Source of the DNA: Planctomycetota bacterium
Lineage (GTDB): Bacteria > Planctomycetota > Planctomycetia > Pirellulales > Lacipirellulaceae
Length of the DNA: 40,310 nucleotides
NCBI GenBank assembly: GCA_022614705.1
Contig: JAKEIB010000179.1
Location: 1 to 40,310 of the forward strand
Direction: 5' to 3'
Made by a program: the position numbers and the translations under genes. This document shows, one piece after another, positions 7,381-14,773 of this stretch; position 1 is the stretch's first letter, and every line of letters starts with the position of its first letter. The notes beneath the pieces are model-generated. The model saw only the letters and a program-made list of their open reading frames with translations. It did not search any database and had not been told where the DNA came from.

Positions 7381-7842
7381 CTATCCGGCACGCCGCCAGG
7401 GCGGCGTCGTGTCTACAGCGGCCTGGACGGGTTTGCCGGCCGCCACTTCCTTCTTGGCGTAACCTTTGATCTCGTTAGTGATCTCGCCCGTATCCGCTCG
7501 CTTCTTGCACTTCACCGAAATCACCAGCGGCAGATCGTGCAACTCGACGCTGTCACCTGGAGCCATGACGCCCACCGCGCGGCAGATGGCCGACAACTCG
7601 GCGCGAGCGATCTTGACCGCCGTGGCGTTCGGATTGTCGAGATTCAGCCGCGCCCAGAGAAAGCGGTTCTTGTACTCGCCTTCCATGACCTGGAAAGTGA
7701 GCTGGAGGTAGCTGCCGGTTCCCAACTTGTTGGGTTTGACTTCGGTTTCGGTGATCACCGCCAAATATTTGCCGGCGGGAATGGCCTCGAAGTCCGTGGC
7801 CGGTTCGACGTCGTTCGCATTAAAGCCTTGAAGCGTTGCCAT
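7381..7842 (-). CDS. DUF669 family protein
   Basis: A 153-residue DUF669 protein. Typical features are the N-terminal FNANDVEPATDFEAIPAGKY, the strand TETEVKPNKLGTGSYLQLTFQVMEGEYKNR, then LNLDNPNATAVKIARAELSAICRAVG, and a short charged C-terminal tail. DUF669 proteins are phage early proteins almost always next to an ATPase and a nuclease and are regarded as part of the recombination module, possibly with a single-strand-binding-like role. That role is an inference. The ATG at 7842 has GAGGAG nine bases upstream. A further ATG six bases earlier would place the ribosome site too close. Confidence 0.88.
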   Translation of the reverse strand: MATLQGFNANDVEPATDFEAIPAGKYLAVITETEVKPNKLGTGSYLQLTFQVMEGEYKNRFLWARLNLDNPNATAVKIARAELSAICRAVGVMAPGDSVELHDLPLVISVKCKKRADTGEITNEIKGYAKKEVAAGKPVQAAVDTTPPWRRAG

Positions 7843-7895
7843 GTTGATCATCTCCTCAGAATGAAAAAGGAAGGGTTTGTGGGTTGGTCGCGAGC

Positions 7896-8660
7896 TCATG
7901 CAGCGCCGGCTGTGATGCCGGCCAGCAGCGCGTTCCAGTCGAGCTGGAGTTCGCCGTCGAGGTTGTACCGGTTCTTGGCGACGCACGACGGGCCGCCGAT
8001 GGTCCGTAGGATGCGCTCGCCGCCGTCTTTGCCTACCGCATGCGCGATCGTGCGTTTTCGCCCAAAGCCGGTTTCCTCGGTCTGCGTGCGGAACTTGCGC
8101 GAAGCGAACAGCACGGCGTCGCACCATTCGGTGATGAGCGCCGCGGCGTGCTTGTGCAGTCGTGGCGAATAGCGGTCGTAAGGACTCGATTCGGGGTCTT
8201 CGAACTTTTCGACCTTGGCGTGTGCGATGAGAATCACGGCCATCGAGCGATCGCGATGCAGCGCACTCAGGTGATCGATGAACTGCCGCCACGGTGTGAG
8301 GGCGTAGATGTAGCCTTTTCCGTAGCCGCCATCCACCTTTTCGATGGATTTCGCGCCGTAGTCCTGGCACACTGCATCCCAGATCAGCCGTTCCAGCCAG
8401 TCGAGCGAATCGACAATGACCGATTGGTAGTCGTGCTCCTGCCTGTGCAATTCCACGAGCGCCGCCTGCACTTCCGCAAACGACCGTGCCAGCGGGAATT
8501 TGTGACAGTCGATCTCGTTGAGGCCGTCCTCGGTTTGAATGAAGATTGGGTTCGGCGCCTGTGAGGCAAGCGTGGATTTGCCGATCCCTTCGGTGCCGTA
8601 CACCATGAGACGCGGCGGGGCCGCGCTACGTCCTTGCTCGATCTGATCTAATAGTCCCAT
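7896..8660 (-). CDS. Phage RecA/Sak4-like ATP-binding protein (AAA_24)
   Basis: A 254-residue RecA-fold ATPase of the AAA_24 type. Walker A is GTEGIGKST (residues 22-30), the Walker B strand is QSVIVDSLDWLE near residue 75, and LIAHAKVEKFED near 145 holds the sensor strand. These proteins include single-strand annealing proteins of the Sak4 group, which pair complementary DNA with help from an SSB-like partner. Here it stands between DUF669 and a RecE/Cas4-like nuclease, the expected partners. The ATG at 8660 follows AAGGA with seven bases of spacing. The frame is open to 8759 upstream, but that stretch has no ribosome site. Confidence 0.85.
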   Translation of the reverse strand: MGLLDQIEQGRSAAPPRLMVYGTEGIGKSTLASQAPNPIFIQTEDGLNEIDCHKFPLARSFAEVQAALVELHRQEHDYQSVIVDSLDWLERLIWDAVCQDYGAKSIEKVDGGYGKGYIYALTPWRQFIDHLSALHRDRSMAVILIAHAKVEKFEDPESSPYDRYSPRLHKHAAALITEWCDAVLFASRKFRTQTEETGFGRKRTIAHAVGKDGGERILRTIGGPSCVAKNRYNLDGELQLDWNALLAGITAGAA

Positions 8661-8776
8661 CGATTGGTCCTTATTGGTTAAGTGATGAAAAGGCAGTTGC
8701 GCGGCAGGCGGCCGAATCGGCACCTTTACGTCGTGCAATTGTGTGTGTGCCCGCCACACCTGTCGCGCACACGCCG

Positions 8777-9592
8777 TCAGAGATAATCAAAGACGCGTTG
8801 CTCTTCGTAACCCGTGGGCCACTCGCCCGAAGCTTCACATTGGCAGAGCCGCCTGATCGCGGCTTCGTTCTCACGCATTGCGGCGAGCAGCACGTCGTCA
8901 TCAACACGCCACACACCCGTTCTGAACGGCTCACGTTTTTCAACGGCAATGAAGAAGGCTGGCATCCGCTCGTTGATCCCTTTCCAAAGCACAGCGACGT
9001 AGAATGCCAACTGATGGCAGTAGCCGTACCGACGTGCGTCAGCTTCGAAGTAATCGATATTGTCTACGGTTTTCAAATCGCAAAGCGCTTTTCGCGGCGC
9101 GAACCAATCAAGCCGAATCTGGCAAGCAACGTCGCAGTAGTCAGTCCGCAAGACGCCCTCGGCCAGACCATCGGACAAGAGATCGCTAGCGATACTGTGG
9201 CGTGCGACGCTGTCCGCCATGCGTTCGACGAGCGAATATTGCTCGGCGGTGAGCACGTCCTTCTTTTGAGATGCGACCCACTCCGTGAAAGCTTTCGTCG
9301 TCGGCCCGAACGGTTGACCCGTTTTTGGGTTGATCGGCCCGCCCACAGAGAACGCTGCCTGGAAGGCATCCTTGCCTTCCAAGATCAGCGCATGCGCTGC
9401 CCGCCCCAGCAGATACGCGGGTCGGTCCTCGTGAGGCACCAACCCGCTGCGCTTGCGAAAGTAGAGCTGCGGGCAGCGGCGGAAGTCAGCCAGCAGATGG
9501 CTGGAAAGATATTCGCCTGCTTTGGCGTGATAGACTTCCGGCGGCTCTTGGATGAGACCGGCCGAAGCGCGCTGGAGAAGTTGTTGCGACAT
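8777..9592 (-). CDS. PD-(D/E)XK exonuclease, DUF3799/RecE-like
   Basis: A 271-residue nuclease of the RecB/RecE/Cas4 superfamily (DUF3799 type). Motifs in order are FRRCPQLYFRK near 37, GRAAHALILEG with the metal-binding His67, the catalytic core RLDWFAPRKALCDLKT with Asp162, Asp172 and Lys174, and QLAFY (194-198). Such enzymes resect double-stranded DNA ends to give the single strand used by an annealing protein. Its location directly upstream of the Sak4-like ATPase and DUF669 makes a complete phage recombination set. It is separated from the ATPase gene by 116 bases with no other gene that I can see. Initiation at 9592 is weakly supported by AAAAGACG upstream. Confidence 0.9.
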   Translation of the reverse strand: MSQQLLQRASAGLIQEPPEVYHAKAGEYLSSHLLADFRRCPQLYFRKRSGLVPHEDRPAYLLGRAAHALILEGKDAFQAAFSVGGPINPKTGQPFGPTTKAFTEWVASQKKDVLTAEQYSLVERMADSVARHSIASDLLSDGLAEGVLRTDYCDVACQIRLDWFAPRKALCDLKTVDNIDYFEADARRYGYCHQLAFYVAVLWKGINERMPAFFIAVEKREPFRTGVWRVDDDVLLAAMRENEAAIRRLCQCEASGEWPTGYEEQRVFDYL

Positions 9593-9636
9593 TGACGTCT
9601 TTTGTGGAATGTTTGGACTTGGACGCGTGGAATGGA

Positions 9637-10224
9637 TCAGACGAAATCGCTGATACCGGCCGCTCGAAAGTGCTTTCGCAACGACTCGAGTCGCCGCTGC
9701 ATTGTTGACCGTGGAAGTCCCAATTCACGCCTCACTTCGGTTGGCGTCTGGAACGCCAGCCGCTCGCAGATTTGCTTGAGCGCTGCGGGAAGCGAGTCGA
9801 TCACTGTTCGCACATCTTCCGAGAGATCGATCTGATCAGCATGGCTGATAAAACCTTGCCCTACGCCGGTGCGATGCTCCTCCTCGCTTACCATCGCCCC
9901 CAGTTGGGTATGAGCACCGAAGGGACCATCGACCAGTACATTGAGCGAACCTACTTGGCGCGCACCTCGCCGACACTCCGCATTCTGGCGGCGACGCAAT
10001 GAGATGGCCGACATTCGCACAACGTGTTTCACGAACGTCGACCAGCGGGCTTTACTCGGATTGAAGTTCGGCACTTGGGTGAGCAGACACAGCCGCAGTT
10101 CCTGGATGACGTCGTCCAGATCCGACTGCGGGAAGATGCCAGTCTCCACGAGCGAATTTGCCGTGCGACGAATGAGTTGAGTGGTGAAGTAATCAGTAAT
10201 GTCGGGTGCATACGTGACAGTCAT
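9637..10224 (-). CDS. Sigma-70-family (ECF-like) factor, phage-encoded
   Basis: A 195-residue protein with the two-domain layout of small sigma factors. A region-2-like helical block (about residues 12-80) includes QSDLDDVIQELRLCLLT, FNPSKARWSTFVKHVVRMSAISLRRRQ. After a linker comes a region-4-like helix-turn-helix (about 138-185) with VIDSLPAALKQICERLAFQTPTEVRRELGL and PRSTMQRRLESLR. It could direct host RNA polymerase to late or middle promoters. It might instead be a sigma-like regulator that does not bind core. The ATG at 10224 has GGAG ten bases upstream, while the open frame to 10344 lacks such a site. It is the second gene downstream of the repressor. Confidence 0.75.
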   Translation of the reverse strand: MTVTYAPDITDYFTTQLIRRTANSLVETGIFPQSDLDDVIQELRLCLLTQVPNFNPSKARWSTFVKHVVRMSAISLRRRQNAECRRGARQVGSLNVLVDGPFGAHTQLGAMVSEEEHRTGVGQGFISHADQIDLSEDVRTVIDSLPAALKQICERLAFQTPTEVRRELGLPRSTMQRRLESLRKHFRAAGISDFV

Positions 10225-10397
10225 TGTTGGTGGCTCCTGGATTGCGCGGGCGCTCAGGGCGACACCAACAAAAACAGCGGAAGGGAATGTGTGCGCTGCC
10301 GTTGTCGGCGTCGCCCACAATCGCTTCCGCTTGGCGGTCGGCAAATTGTCTGGCTAGAAAATGGTGATTTGATTGAACTTGCGCGCTTGCGTCGCGC
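10225..10397. other. Gap between sigma-like gene and upstream gene
   Basis: These 173 bases hold no convincing gene on either strand. The only minus-strand peptide (19 codons from ATG at 10411) ends quickly, and another open frame here is the untranslated upstream extension of the sigma-like gene. A promoter for the downstream operon may lie here, but I cannot pick out a clear -35/-10 pair. Confidence 0.4.
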
Positions 10398-10811
10398 TTA
10401 TGCGGCCTCCCATTCAACGAGAAACGGCAGACCTCCCTGAATCGTCAATGTCGTGATGATGCCGTTCTGCTTACTTTCCATCAAATCGAACAACTCGATG
10501 TGCTGCTCCTTGAGAGCGAAGTCGCTCGGAGCGGCTGTGGGCCCGTTTCGCTTTGTGCCCAACTTAAACGCTTCCTTGATCTTCGGCGGAGGATCGATGA
10601 CCGGCTCGCCGCCACGAACGAACACGTTGTGCATCGTCCCGAAATGGGTTTGGTGCATTCGCTGCACAAGCCAGCGCTGGGCCGGCGTCAATGTCGTCGT
10701 GTTAGCATGCATGGTCATAGGCCGAAACGCGTCAAACTCGTCCCGCTCCAAAATATCCGCAACGCGATAGTAAAATGCCCCACACTTTTTTCTGATTTCG
10801 TTTTCCCGCAA
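10398..10811 (-). CDS. Conserved-type hypothetical early protein
   Basis: A frame of up to 137 residues, not assigned to a family with confidence. The well-formed part begins near the ATG at 10712 (MHANTTTLTPAQRWLVQRMHQ) and continues with GTMHNVFVRGGEPVIDPPP, then a basic linker, and ends in a strand TTLTIQGGLPFLVEW. This looks like a small alpha-beta protein. The start is uncertain: TTG at 10811 gives the longest product, while ATG at 10718 or 10712 gives about 105 residues without a strong ribosome site. It is the first gene after the repressor in the minus direction. No catalytic motif is seen. Confidence 0.65.
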   Translation of the reverse strand: MRENEIRKKCGAFYYRVADILERDEFDAFRPMTMHANTTTLTPAQRWLVQRMHQTHFGTMHNVFVRGGEPVIDPPPKIKEAFKLGTKRNGPTAAPSDFALKEQHIELFDLMESKQNGIITTLTIQGGLPFLVEWEAA

Positions 10812-10857
10812 CCGCGGGCGCGCACGCTGAGCGCGGGAAACCTGTTACATAAATCGA

Positions 10858-10875
10858 GAACCTCGGGCGAGGTTC
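10858..10875 (-). terminator. Hairpin after the repressor gene
   Basis: A perfect 7-bp inverted repeat (GAACCTC ... GAGGTTC, 4-base loop) begins nine bases beyond the repressor stop codon. The transcript from the minus strand continues into a short AU-rich stretch (CGATTTATG). It could terminate or attenuate repressor transcription and thus separate it from the early operon. The U-run is poor, so an operator or RNA-processing role is equally possible. Confidence 0.4.
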
Positions 10876-10883
10876 ACATTGGA

Positions 10884-11573
10884 TTAGCAATGCATCAGTG
10901 TGCGGCTTGTGGCGCGCACACCAACGACTTTGCCGACGATTCGCAGATCTGTATCGGGACCAATTGGAATCGGCCCGTATTCTCTGTTGGTAGTATCCGG
11001 ATGCAATTCGATGATCGCGTCGTGCAAATACAACCGCTTTACGGTGGCGTCGCCATCAACCAAAGCCACGACAACGTCACCACACTCGGCGATAGGCTGC
11101 TTGCGCACAATCACGATGTCGCCATCTCGAATACCGGCGCCTTCCATGCTCATTCCACGGACTGTGAGCGCGAAGCATCGATCTTCCGCTGCGATTTCCT
11201 GCTCGACCAGGACCTCGCCGATGACATTCTCCTCGGCAAATACGGGCGGACCAGCGGCAACGGCACCGACGAGAGGAACCGAAACCAGGCGAGTCGGCGG
11301 GTCTTGTAGCCTGCGGGCAACCACAAGACTGCGGGTTTTGCCCGGAGCGCGCCGGAGATAACCCTTACTCACCAACTGGTTTACTTGCTCATGCGCACTC
11401 GCCGGGGCAATACCCAAGCGAGCAGCGAGTTCCTGGATCGTTGGAGCAAATCCGTTGCGTCGGGCGAAGTGATCGATCTCTTGGAGCGTCCGCCGTTGCG
11501 GCGACGTGATTTCGATCTTGGGCTTAGGGCCTCGTTTCTTCGGCCCATCACGGGTCGTGTGGCTGTGGCTCAT
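10884..11573 (-). CDS. lexA: LexA-type autocleavable repressor
   Basis: A 229-residue LexA-family repressor. A basic N-terminal tail (KKRGPKPK) precedes the winged-helix LexA DNA-binding domain (about residues 22-90: TLQEIDHFARRNGFAPTIQ, ELAARLGIAPASAHEQVNQL). The peptidase S24 domain has the Ala107-Gly108 cleavage site, nucleophile Ser142 (GMSMEG) and Lys179 (GDATVKRL). The spacings (35 from cleavage site to Ser, 37 from Ser to Lys) equal those of E. coli LexA, so autocleavage should work. It probably represses phage early genes and is inactivated by RecA after DNA damage. The ATG at 11573 follows TTGGAG. It is divergent from the primase gene and probably controls both directions. Confidence 0.92.
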   Translation of the reverse strand: MSHSHTTRDGPKKRGPKPKIEITSPQRRTLQEIDHFARRNGFAPTIQELAARLGIAPASAHEQVNQLVSKGYLRRAPGKTRSLVVARRLQDPPTRLVSVPLVGAVAAGPPVFAEENVIGEVLVEQEIAAEDRCFALTVRGMSMEGAGIRDGDIVIVRKQPIAECGDVVVALVDGDATVKRLYLHDAIIELHPDTTNREYGPIPIGPDTDLRIVGKVVGVRATSRTLMHC

Positions 11574-11649
11574 AGACTGCTCCAACACAAATTGTTGCGA
11601 AGGAATTAGACCGGACATCGACCAATTAAACCGGCGATTACAGCAATAA

Positions 11650-11665
11650 GTGAACATATATACAC
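11650..11665. promoter_or_regulatory. Candidate repressor operator palindrome
   Basis: The 16-base sequence GTGAACATATATACAC matches its own reverse complement at 12 of 16 positions. It overlaps the -10 box of the repressor promoter and lies between divergent genes. Its GAAC/GTTC-like half on one side recalls Gram-positive LexA boxes, but the match is incomplete. Autorepression is inferred from position. Confidence 0.5.
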
Positions 11666-11685
11666 TAATGCTAGCTTCTCGTCAA
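11657..11685 (-). promoter_or_regulatory. Sigma-70-type promoter of the repressor gene
   Basis: Read on the minus strand, TTGACG (11685-11680) is followed after exactly 17 bases by TATATA (11662-11657). This is a near-consensus -35/-10 pair. Transcription would start near 11650 and give a leader of about 75 bases before the repressor ATG at 11573. A palindrome covers the -10 box. This is the clearest housekeeping promoter in the window and fits constitutive lysogenic expression. Confidence 0.7.
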
Positions 11686-11689
11686 TGGG

Positions 11690-11722
11690 CCAGGAACATA
11701 AAACCTACAAAAACTTTCCTGG
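11690..11722. repeat. Inverted repeat in the divergent control region
   Basis: Perfect 7-base arms CCAGGAA (11690-11696) and TTCCTGG (11716-11722) are separated by an A-rich 19-base spacer. The pair lies between the repressor promoter and the primase start. It may be a second protein-binding site controlling the rightward genes. Confidence 0.4.
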
Positions 11723-11797
11723 GGCATTCGGTCGTGTTGCTGCGGAAGTTTATTGACGGGAAGGGCGATGCAGGCTGCAACTGTTTTGGAACGATGA

Positions 11798-13699
11798 ATG
11801 AGCGAACTGCTCGATGCTGCGCTGCGGTATGCCGAGCTTGGCTATCCGGTGTTCCCCTGCGCGAGCGGTCGCAAAATACCTCTGACGCCGAGTGGATTTC
11901 ATGATGCCACTACGGACGAAGCGCAAATCGACACGTGGTGGAAGCGCTGGCCGACTGCGAATGTCGCCATCGCGACGGCGGGCCTTGTCGTCATTGATGT
12001 CGATGGACCTGAAAACAAGTGGCTGGCCGACGACCCCGATCGACTGCTTGAGCTGGCATCGGGCTGCGCCGCGCTCACGCCGGGTGGCGGTCGGCATTAT
12101 TACTTTCGCCAGCCAGATGGCGACGCAATTCGTTGCCAAACCGGACAGCTTGCGCCGCGGGTCGATGTGCGCGCCGAGGGCGGGTACGCGCTTGTGCCCC
12201 CGTCGGTTGTGGGCGGCAGATCGTATCGCTGGGTGGAAGGCCTCGAACTCGACCAGCCGCGCGAGCGACAACAGCCGCCTCCGACCTGGTTGGTCGATCG
12301 ACTGTCCAAGGTAATCTCGAAGGACGAGCGGTCACGCTGCATTGCAAACGGCGACTCCGGCGCCAACCCGATTCCCAGCGGCCAACGAAACGCGACATTA
12401 ACCCGACTAGCCGGCACCATGCGCCGGGTTGGCATGTCCCGCACCGAGATTGGCGCCGCGCTCGAGCGAGCCAATCACGACAGGTGTTCGCCGCCCATTT
12501 CGCCTGCGGAAGTCCAACGGATCGCCGAGAGCGTCGCGCGCTACGCGCCGGATCAGATATCCGTGGCGATCGCTGAAGATCACTTCCAGCAACTGGGCGC
12601 AAAACCCAAGGCGGACGAGCCGCTTTCGTTCGAGGCGATCACTTCCAAGGAACTGGACGAGAACGATTACGAGCTTCAGTACCTGATCAACGGAGTCCTT
12701 GTCCGCGGCCAGCCGGGCGTGATCGCCGGCCCAAAAAAAACGCTGAAGACCAATATCAGCATCGACTTAGCATTGTCGCTCGCCTCAGGCGGTCGGTTCT
12801 TAGGGCACTTCGCCGCAGACGAGGAAGTACGCGTCGGCATCATGTCGGGCGAGTCCGGCGCCGCAACGATCCAGGAAACAGCCCGCCGCATCGCGGTGGC
12901 CAAAGACAGCCGCCTTCAGGATTTCGCAAACGTGATGTGGTCATTTGCCGTGCCGCAACTAGGCGATGCAGCGCACATCGAAGCGCTCCACCGATTCATT
13001 GCAACACACAACCTCAGTGTGCTGGTCCTCGATCCGACGTACCTCATGATGCTGGGCCTGGGCGACCAAGCCGGCAACCTGTTCATCGTCGGTTCGTTCC
13101 TGAAGTCGTTGGGTGACCTCGCTCAGTCGACGGGTTGCACGCCTTTATTGTGCCATCACCTGAAGAAAGGCGTGGCCGATCCTTACGAGCCGGCAGAACT
13201 AGAAAACATCGCCTGGGCCGGTTTTCAGGAGTTTGTCCGCCAATGGATTTTGCTGAACCGCCGTGTCCGCTACGACCCAGACCGGGGCGGACAGCACGAA
13301 CTTTGGATGTCGGTGGGCGGTAGCGCCGGCCATAGCGGGTTGTGGGGTCTCAACGTCGAGGAAGGCACACGGCAAGACGTGGGCGGCCGGCGCTGGGAAG
13401 TCGACGTCATCAGCGCCGCGGACGCTTACGCCGGGCGCATTGCGTCCGCAAGCGACGCGGCCGATGAGCGCAAAGAACAACAGAGACAAATGAAACGTGA
13501 GAAGCAACGCGGTGCAGTGCTCGACGCCCTTCGCCGCTATCCCGATGGTGAGACGCCTCGGCTCATACGCGAAGCAGCGGGCGTCGGGAACACCGTTGCA
13601 AGCGCCATATTGGCCGATCTACTCGATGAAGGAGTGATCGAAGCATGTACGGTGCAAAAGAACACACGCCAAGAAAATGGATTTCGGCTCGTCGCGTAG
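11798..13699 (+). CDS. Primase-polymerase/ATPase replication protein
   Basis: A 633-residue multidomain replication protein. The N-terminal archaeo-eukaryotic primase-polymerase domain (about 1-165) shows YAELGYPVFPC, VVIDVDG with catalytic Asp67 and Asp69, and GGGRHYYFR. A helical PriCT-like segment follows (about 190-255). A RepA-like AAA ATPase domain has the Walker A variant GPKKTLKT (311-318), a Walker B strand LSVLVLDPT near 408, and CHHLKKG near 450. The C-terminus has a winged-helix-like tail. It should prime and help unwind phage DNA. The ATG at 11798 begins MSELLDAALRYAE, with TTGGA just upstream. It is the first rightward gene from the repressor region. Confidence 0.92.
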   Translation: MSELLDAALRYAELGYPVFPCASGRKIPLTPSGFHDATTDEAQIDTWWKRWPTANVAIATAGLVVIDVDGPENKWLADDPDRLLELASGCAALTPGGGRHYYFRQPDGDAIRCQTGQLAPRVDVRAEGGYALVPPSVVGGRSYRWVEGLELDQPRERQQPPPTWLVDRLSKVISKDERSRCIANGDSGANPIPSGQRNATLTRLAGTMRRVGMSRTEIGAALERANHDRCSPPISPAEVQRIAESVARYAPDQISVAIAEDHFQQLGAKPKADEPLSFEAITSKELDENDYELQYLINGVLVRGQPGVIAGPKKTLKTNISIDLALSLASGGRFLGHFAADEEVRVGIMSGESGAATIQETARRIAVAKDSRLQDFANVMWSFAVPQLGDAAHIEALHRFIATHNLSVLVLDPTYLMMLGLGDQAGNLFIVGSFLKSLGDLAQSTGCTPLLCHHLKKGVADPYEPAELENIAWAGFQEFVRQWILLNRRVRYDPDRGGQHELWMSVGGSAGHSGLWGLNVEEGTRQDVGGRRWEVDVISAADAYAGRIASASDAADERKEQQRQMKREKQRGAVLDALRRYPDGETPRLIREAAGVGNTVASAILADLLDEGVIEACTVQKNTRQENGFRLVA

Positions 13700-13704
13700 C
13701 TGGT

Positions 13705-13742
13705 GGTCTGGTGGTCTGGACCGGCGGTCGGACCAGCAGACC
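13705..13742. repeat. Imperfect hairpin 1 downstream of primase-polymerase
   Basis: GGTCTGGTGGTC (13705-13716) pairs with GACCAGCAGACC (13731-13742) with one mismatch across a GC-rich loop. It begins six bases after the primase-polymerase stop. Short direct repeats of GGTGGTCTG overlap the left arm. It may be a terminator lacking a U-run, or part of an origin. Confidence 0.6.
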
Positions 13743-13753
13743 AGCAGCACGGT

Positions 13754-13803
13754 GCTGGTGGTGGTCCCGCCTTTATATATAAGGCGGACCACCAACCACC
13801 AGC
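13754..13803. repeat. Large hairpin 2 with central TATATATA
   Basis: Long, nearly complementary arms (GCTGGTGG...GGTCC-CGCC and GGCGG-ACCACC...CCAGC) flank a central TTTATATATAA. A few single-base bulges are needed. This AT core in a GC-rich genome, inside a palindrome and next to the replication-protein gene, has the look of a melting element. A strong transcription terminator is the alternative. Confidence 0.6.
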
Positions 13804-13867
13804 ACCAGCGCTGGAGCGGCGGCAGGGCGACGTTCGCGACCACGCGTGCGCTAGATAACTATCGGTT

Positions 13868-14443
13868 GTGAATGCGATCCGCACAAAACTCGACACGATC
13901 CAAGTTCACGTCGCCATCAAAGATGGCCGCGCGCGGATTATTGACCGCAATGGCAAGGCACTTAGCCGTTGGCTTGAGCGAGAAGCGTTGACGACCTCAT
14001 CAGCCGATGACCTGGAAAAGCAACTTCAATGGCAAGAGGTTACTCAACGAATGGCCAACACGGCGGCCAAATTCGCAATGGCTTCGCGGACAAATTGGGA
14101 GGCTTGCACCGACTCTCTAGCAGCGCGCTTTCGACCGCAATCGCGAACAGCCTGGAAAGCCCGCACGGCCTCTCTCTCGGCTAGCTTTCGACTGCGAGGA
14201 CGGATGCGGGCGAGAGAGCTGAAGCCATGCGGCCGACAACTTTTTGAACCTTATCGCACGAATACTTGGGAAGCTGCCGTCAAGCGGATGTGGGAACAGG
14301 CAAACAACCGCTACCGGCGAAATGCTAGATCGGGTTGGGCACGGTGGGCCTGCACTGTGGCCAACAATCACAACAAAAGGAAGGGAGGTCGTTATGACCA
14401 AACAGCCTACTGTCACGTCCAAGATGATCATGAATCTCGTTGA
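13868..14443 (+). CDS. Unrecognised basic, Trp-containing repeat protein
   Basis: A 191-residue frame starting at GTG 13868 (MNAIRTKLDTIQVHVAIKDG). I do not recognise it. The N-terminus looks like a short beta domain (VHVAIKDGRARIIDRNGKAL). The rest is Arg/Ala-rich helix with two similar units around residues 75-110 (WEACTDSLAARFR and WKARTASLSASFR), so part arose by internal duplication; further Trp residues follow at 134, 142 and near 156-159. It overlaps the HNH gene by 50 bases. It lacks a strong ribosome site, so expression may depend on the upstream gene. Its basic, Trp-spaced helices suggest nucleic-acid binding, but this is speculative. Confidence 0.55.
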   Translation: MNAIRTKLDTIQVHVAIKDGRARIIDRNGKALSRWLEREALTTSSADDLEKQLQWQEVTQRMANTAAKFAMASRTNWEACTDSLAARFRPQSRTAWKARTASLSASFRLRGRMRARELKPCGRQLFEPYRTNTWEAAVKRMWEQANNRYRRNARSGWARWACTVANNHNKRKGGRYDQTAYCHVQDDHESR

Positions 14444-14675
14444 GCAACAAGACTTCCGCTGTGCAATCAGCGGGCGAGAGCTGACTCCGCAAACCGCGTC
14501 ACTTGATCACATTCTTCCCCTGTCGCGCGGCGGTGAACATGGGATCAACAATGTGTGGGTTGTCGACCACCAGGTGAACAGCGCCAAAGGCACGATGACA
14601 TGTGACGAGTTTGTGACCATGTGCCGCGACGTGGCTACGCACCAGGAGAAGCAACTGGTGGATGCTGCGGCGTAG
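14394..14675 (+). CDS. HNH endonuclease
   Basis: A 93-residue HNH nuclease. The motif runs CAISGREL, then SLDHILPLSRGGEHGINNVWVVDHQVNSAKG, giving the DH, N and H/K residues of the beta-beta-alpha-metal fold. The single Cys in CAIS and no second CxxC pair suggest little or no structural zinc. The ATG at 14394 has GGAGG seven bases upstream, much better than the in-frame upstream starts. Free-standing phage HNH enzymes can assist terminase or act as homing nucleases. Here it sits with a methyltransferase, far from terminase, so a homing or modification-linked role is equally possible. Confidence 0.88.
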   Translation: MTKQPTVTSKMIMNLVEQQDFRCAISGRELTPQTASLDHILPLSRGGEHGINNVWVVDHQVNSAKGTMTCDEFVTMCRDVATHQEKQLVDAAA

Positions 14676-14773
14676 GTACTAGGAAAAGAAGACCTTTTTT
14701 GAAGCTGCCGCGGGAAAAGCCGCCAAGGTAGGCACAGTTTGTTTTGATTGTCCGAAGTCCGATGGAGAATTCG

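Noticed and set aside
7378..8172. Long plus-strand frame starting at 7099 across nuclease, DUF669 and ATPase genes
   Set aside because: Antisense to three genes with clear motifs and good spacing. No ribosome site and no domain pattern.
7381..8370. A 329-codon reading from 8370 through to the DUF669 stop
   Set aside because: Only the part from ATG 7842 is DUF669. The upstream extension overlaps the ATPase gene and is Arg-rich shadow, and 7842 has the ribosome site.
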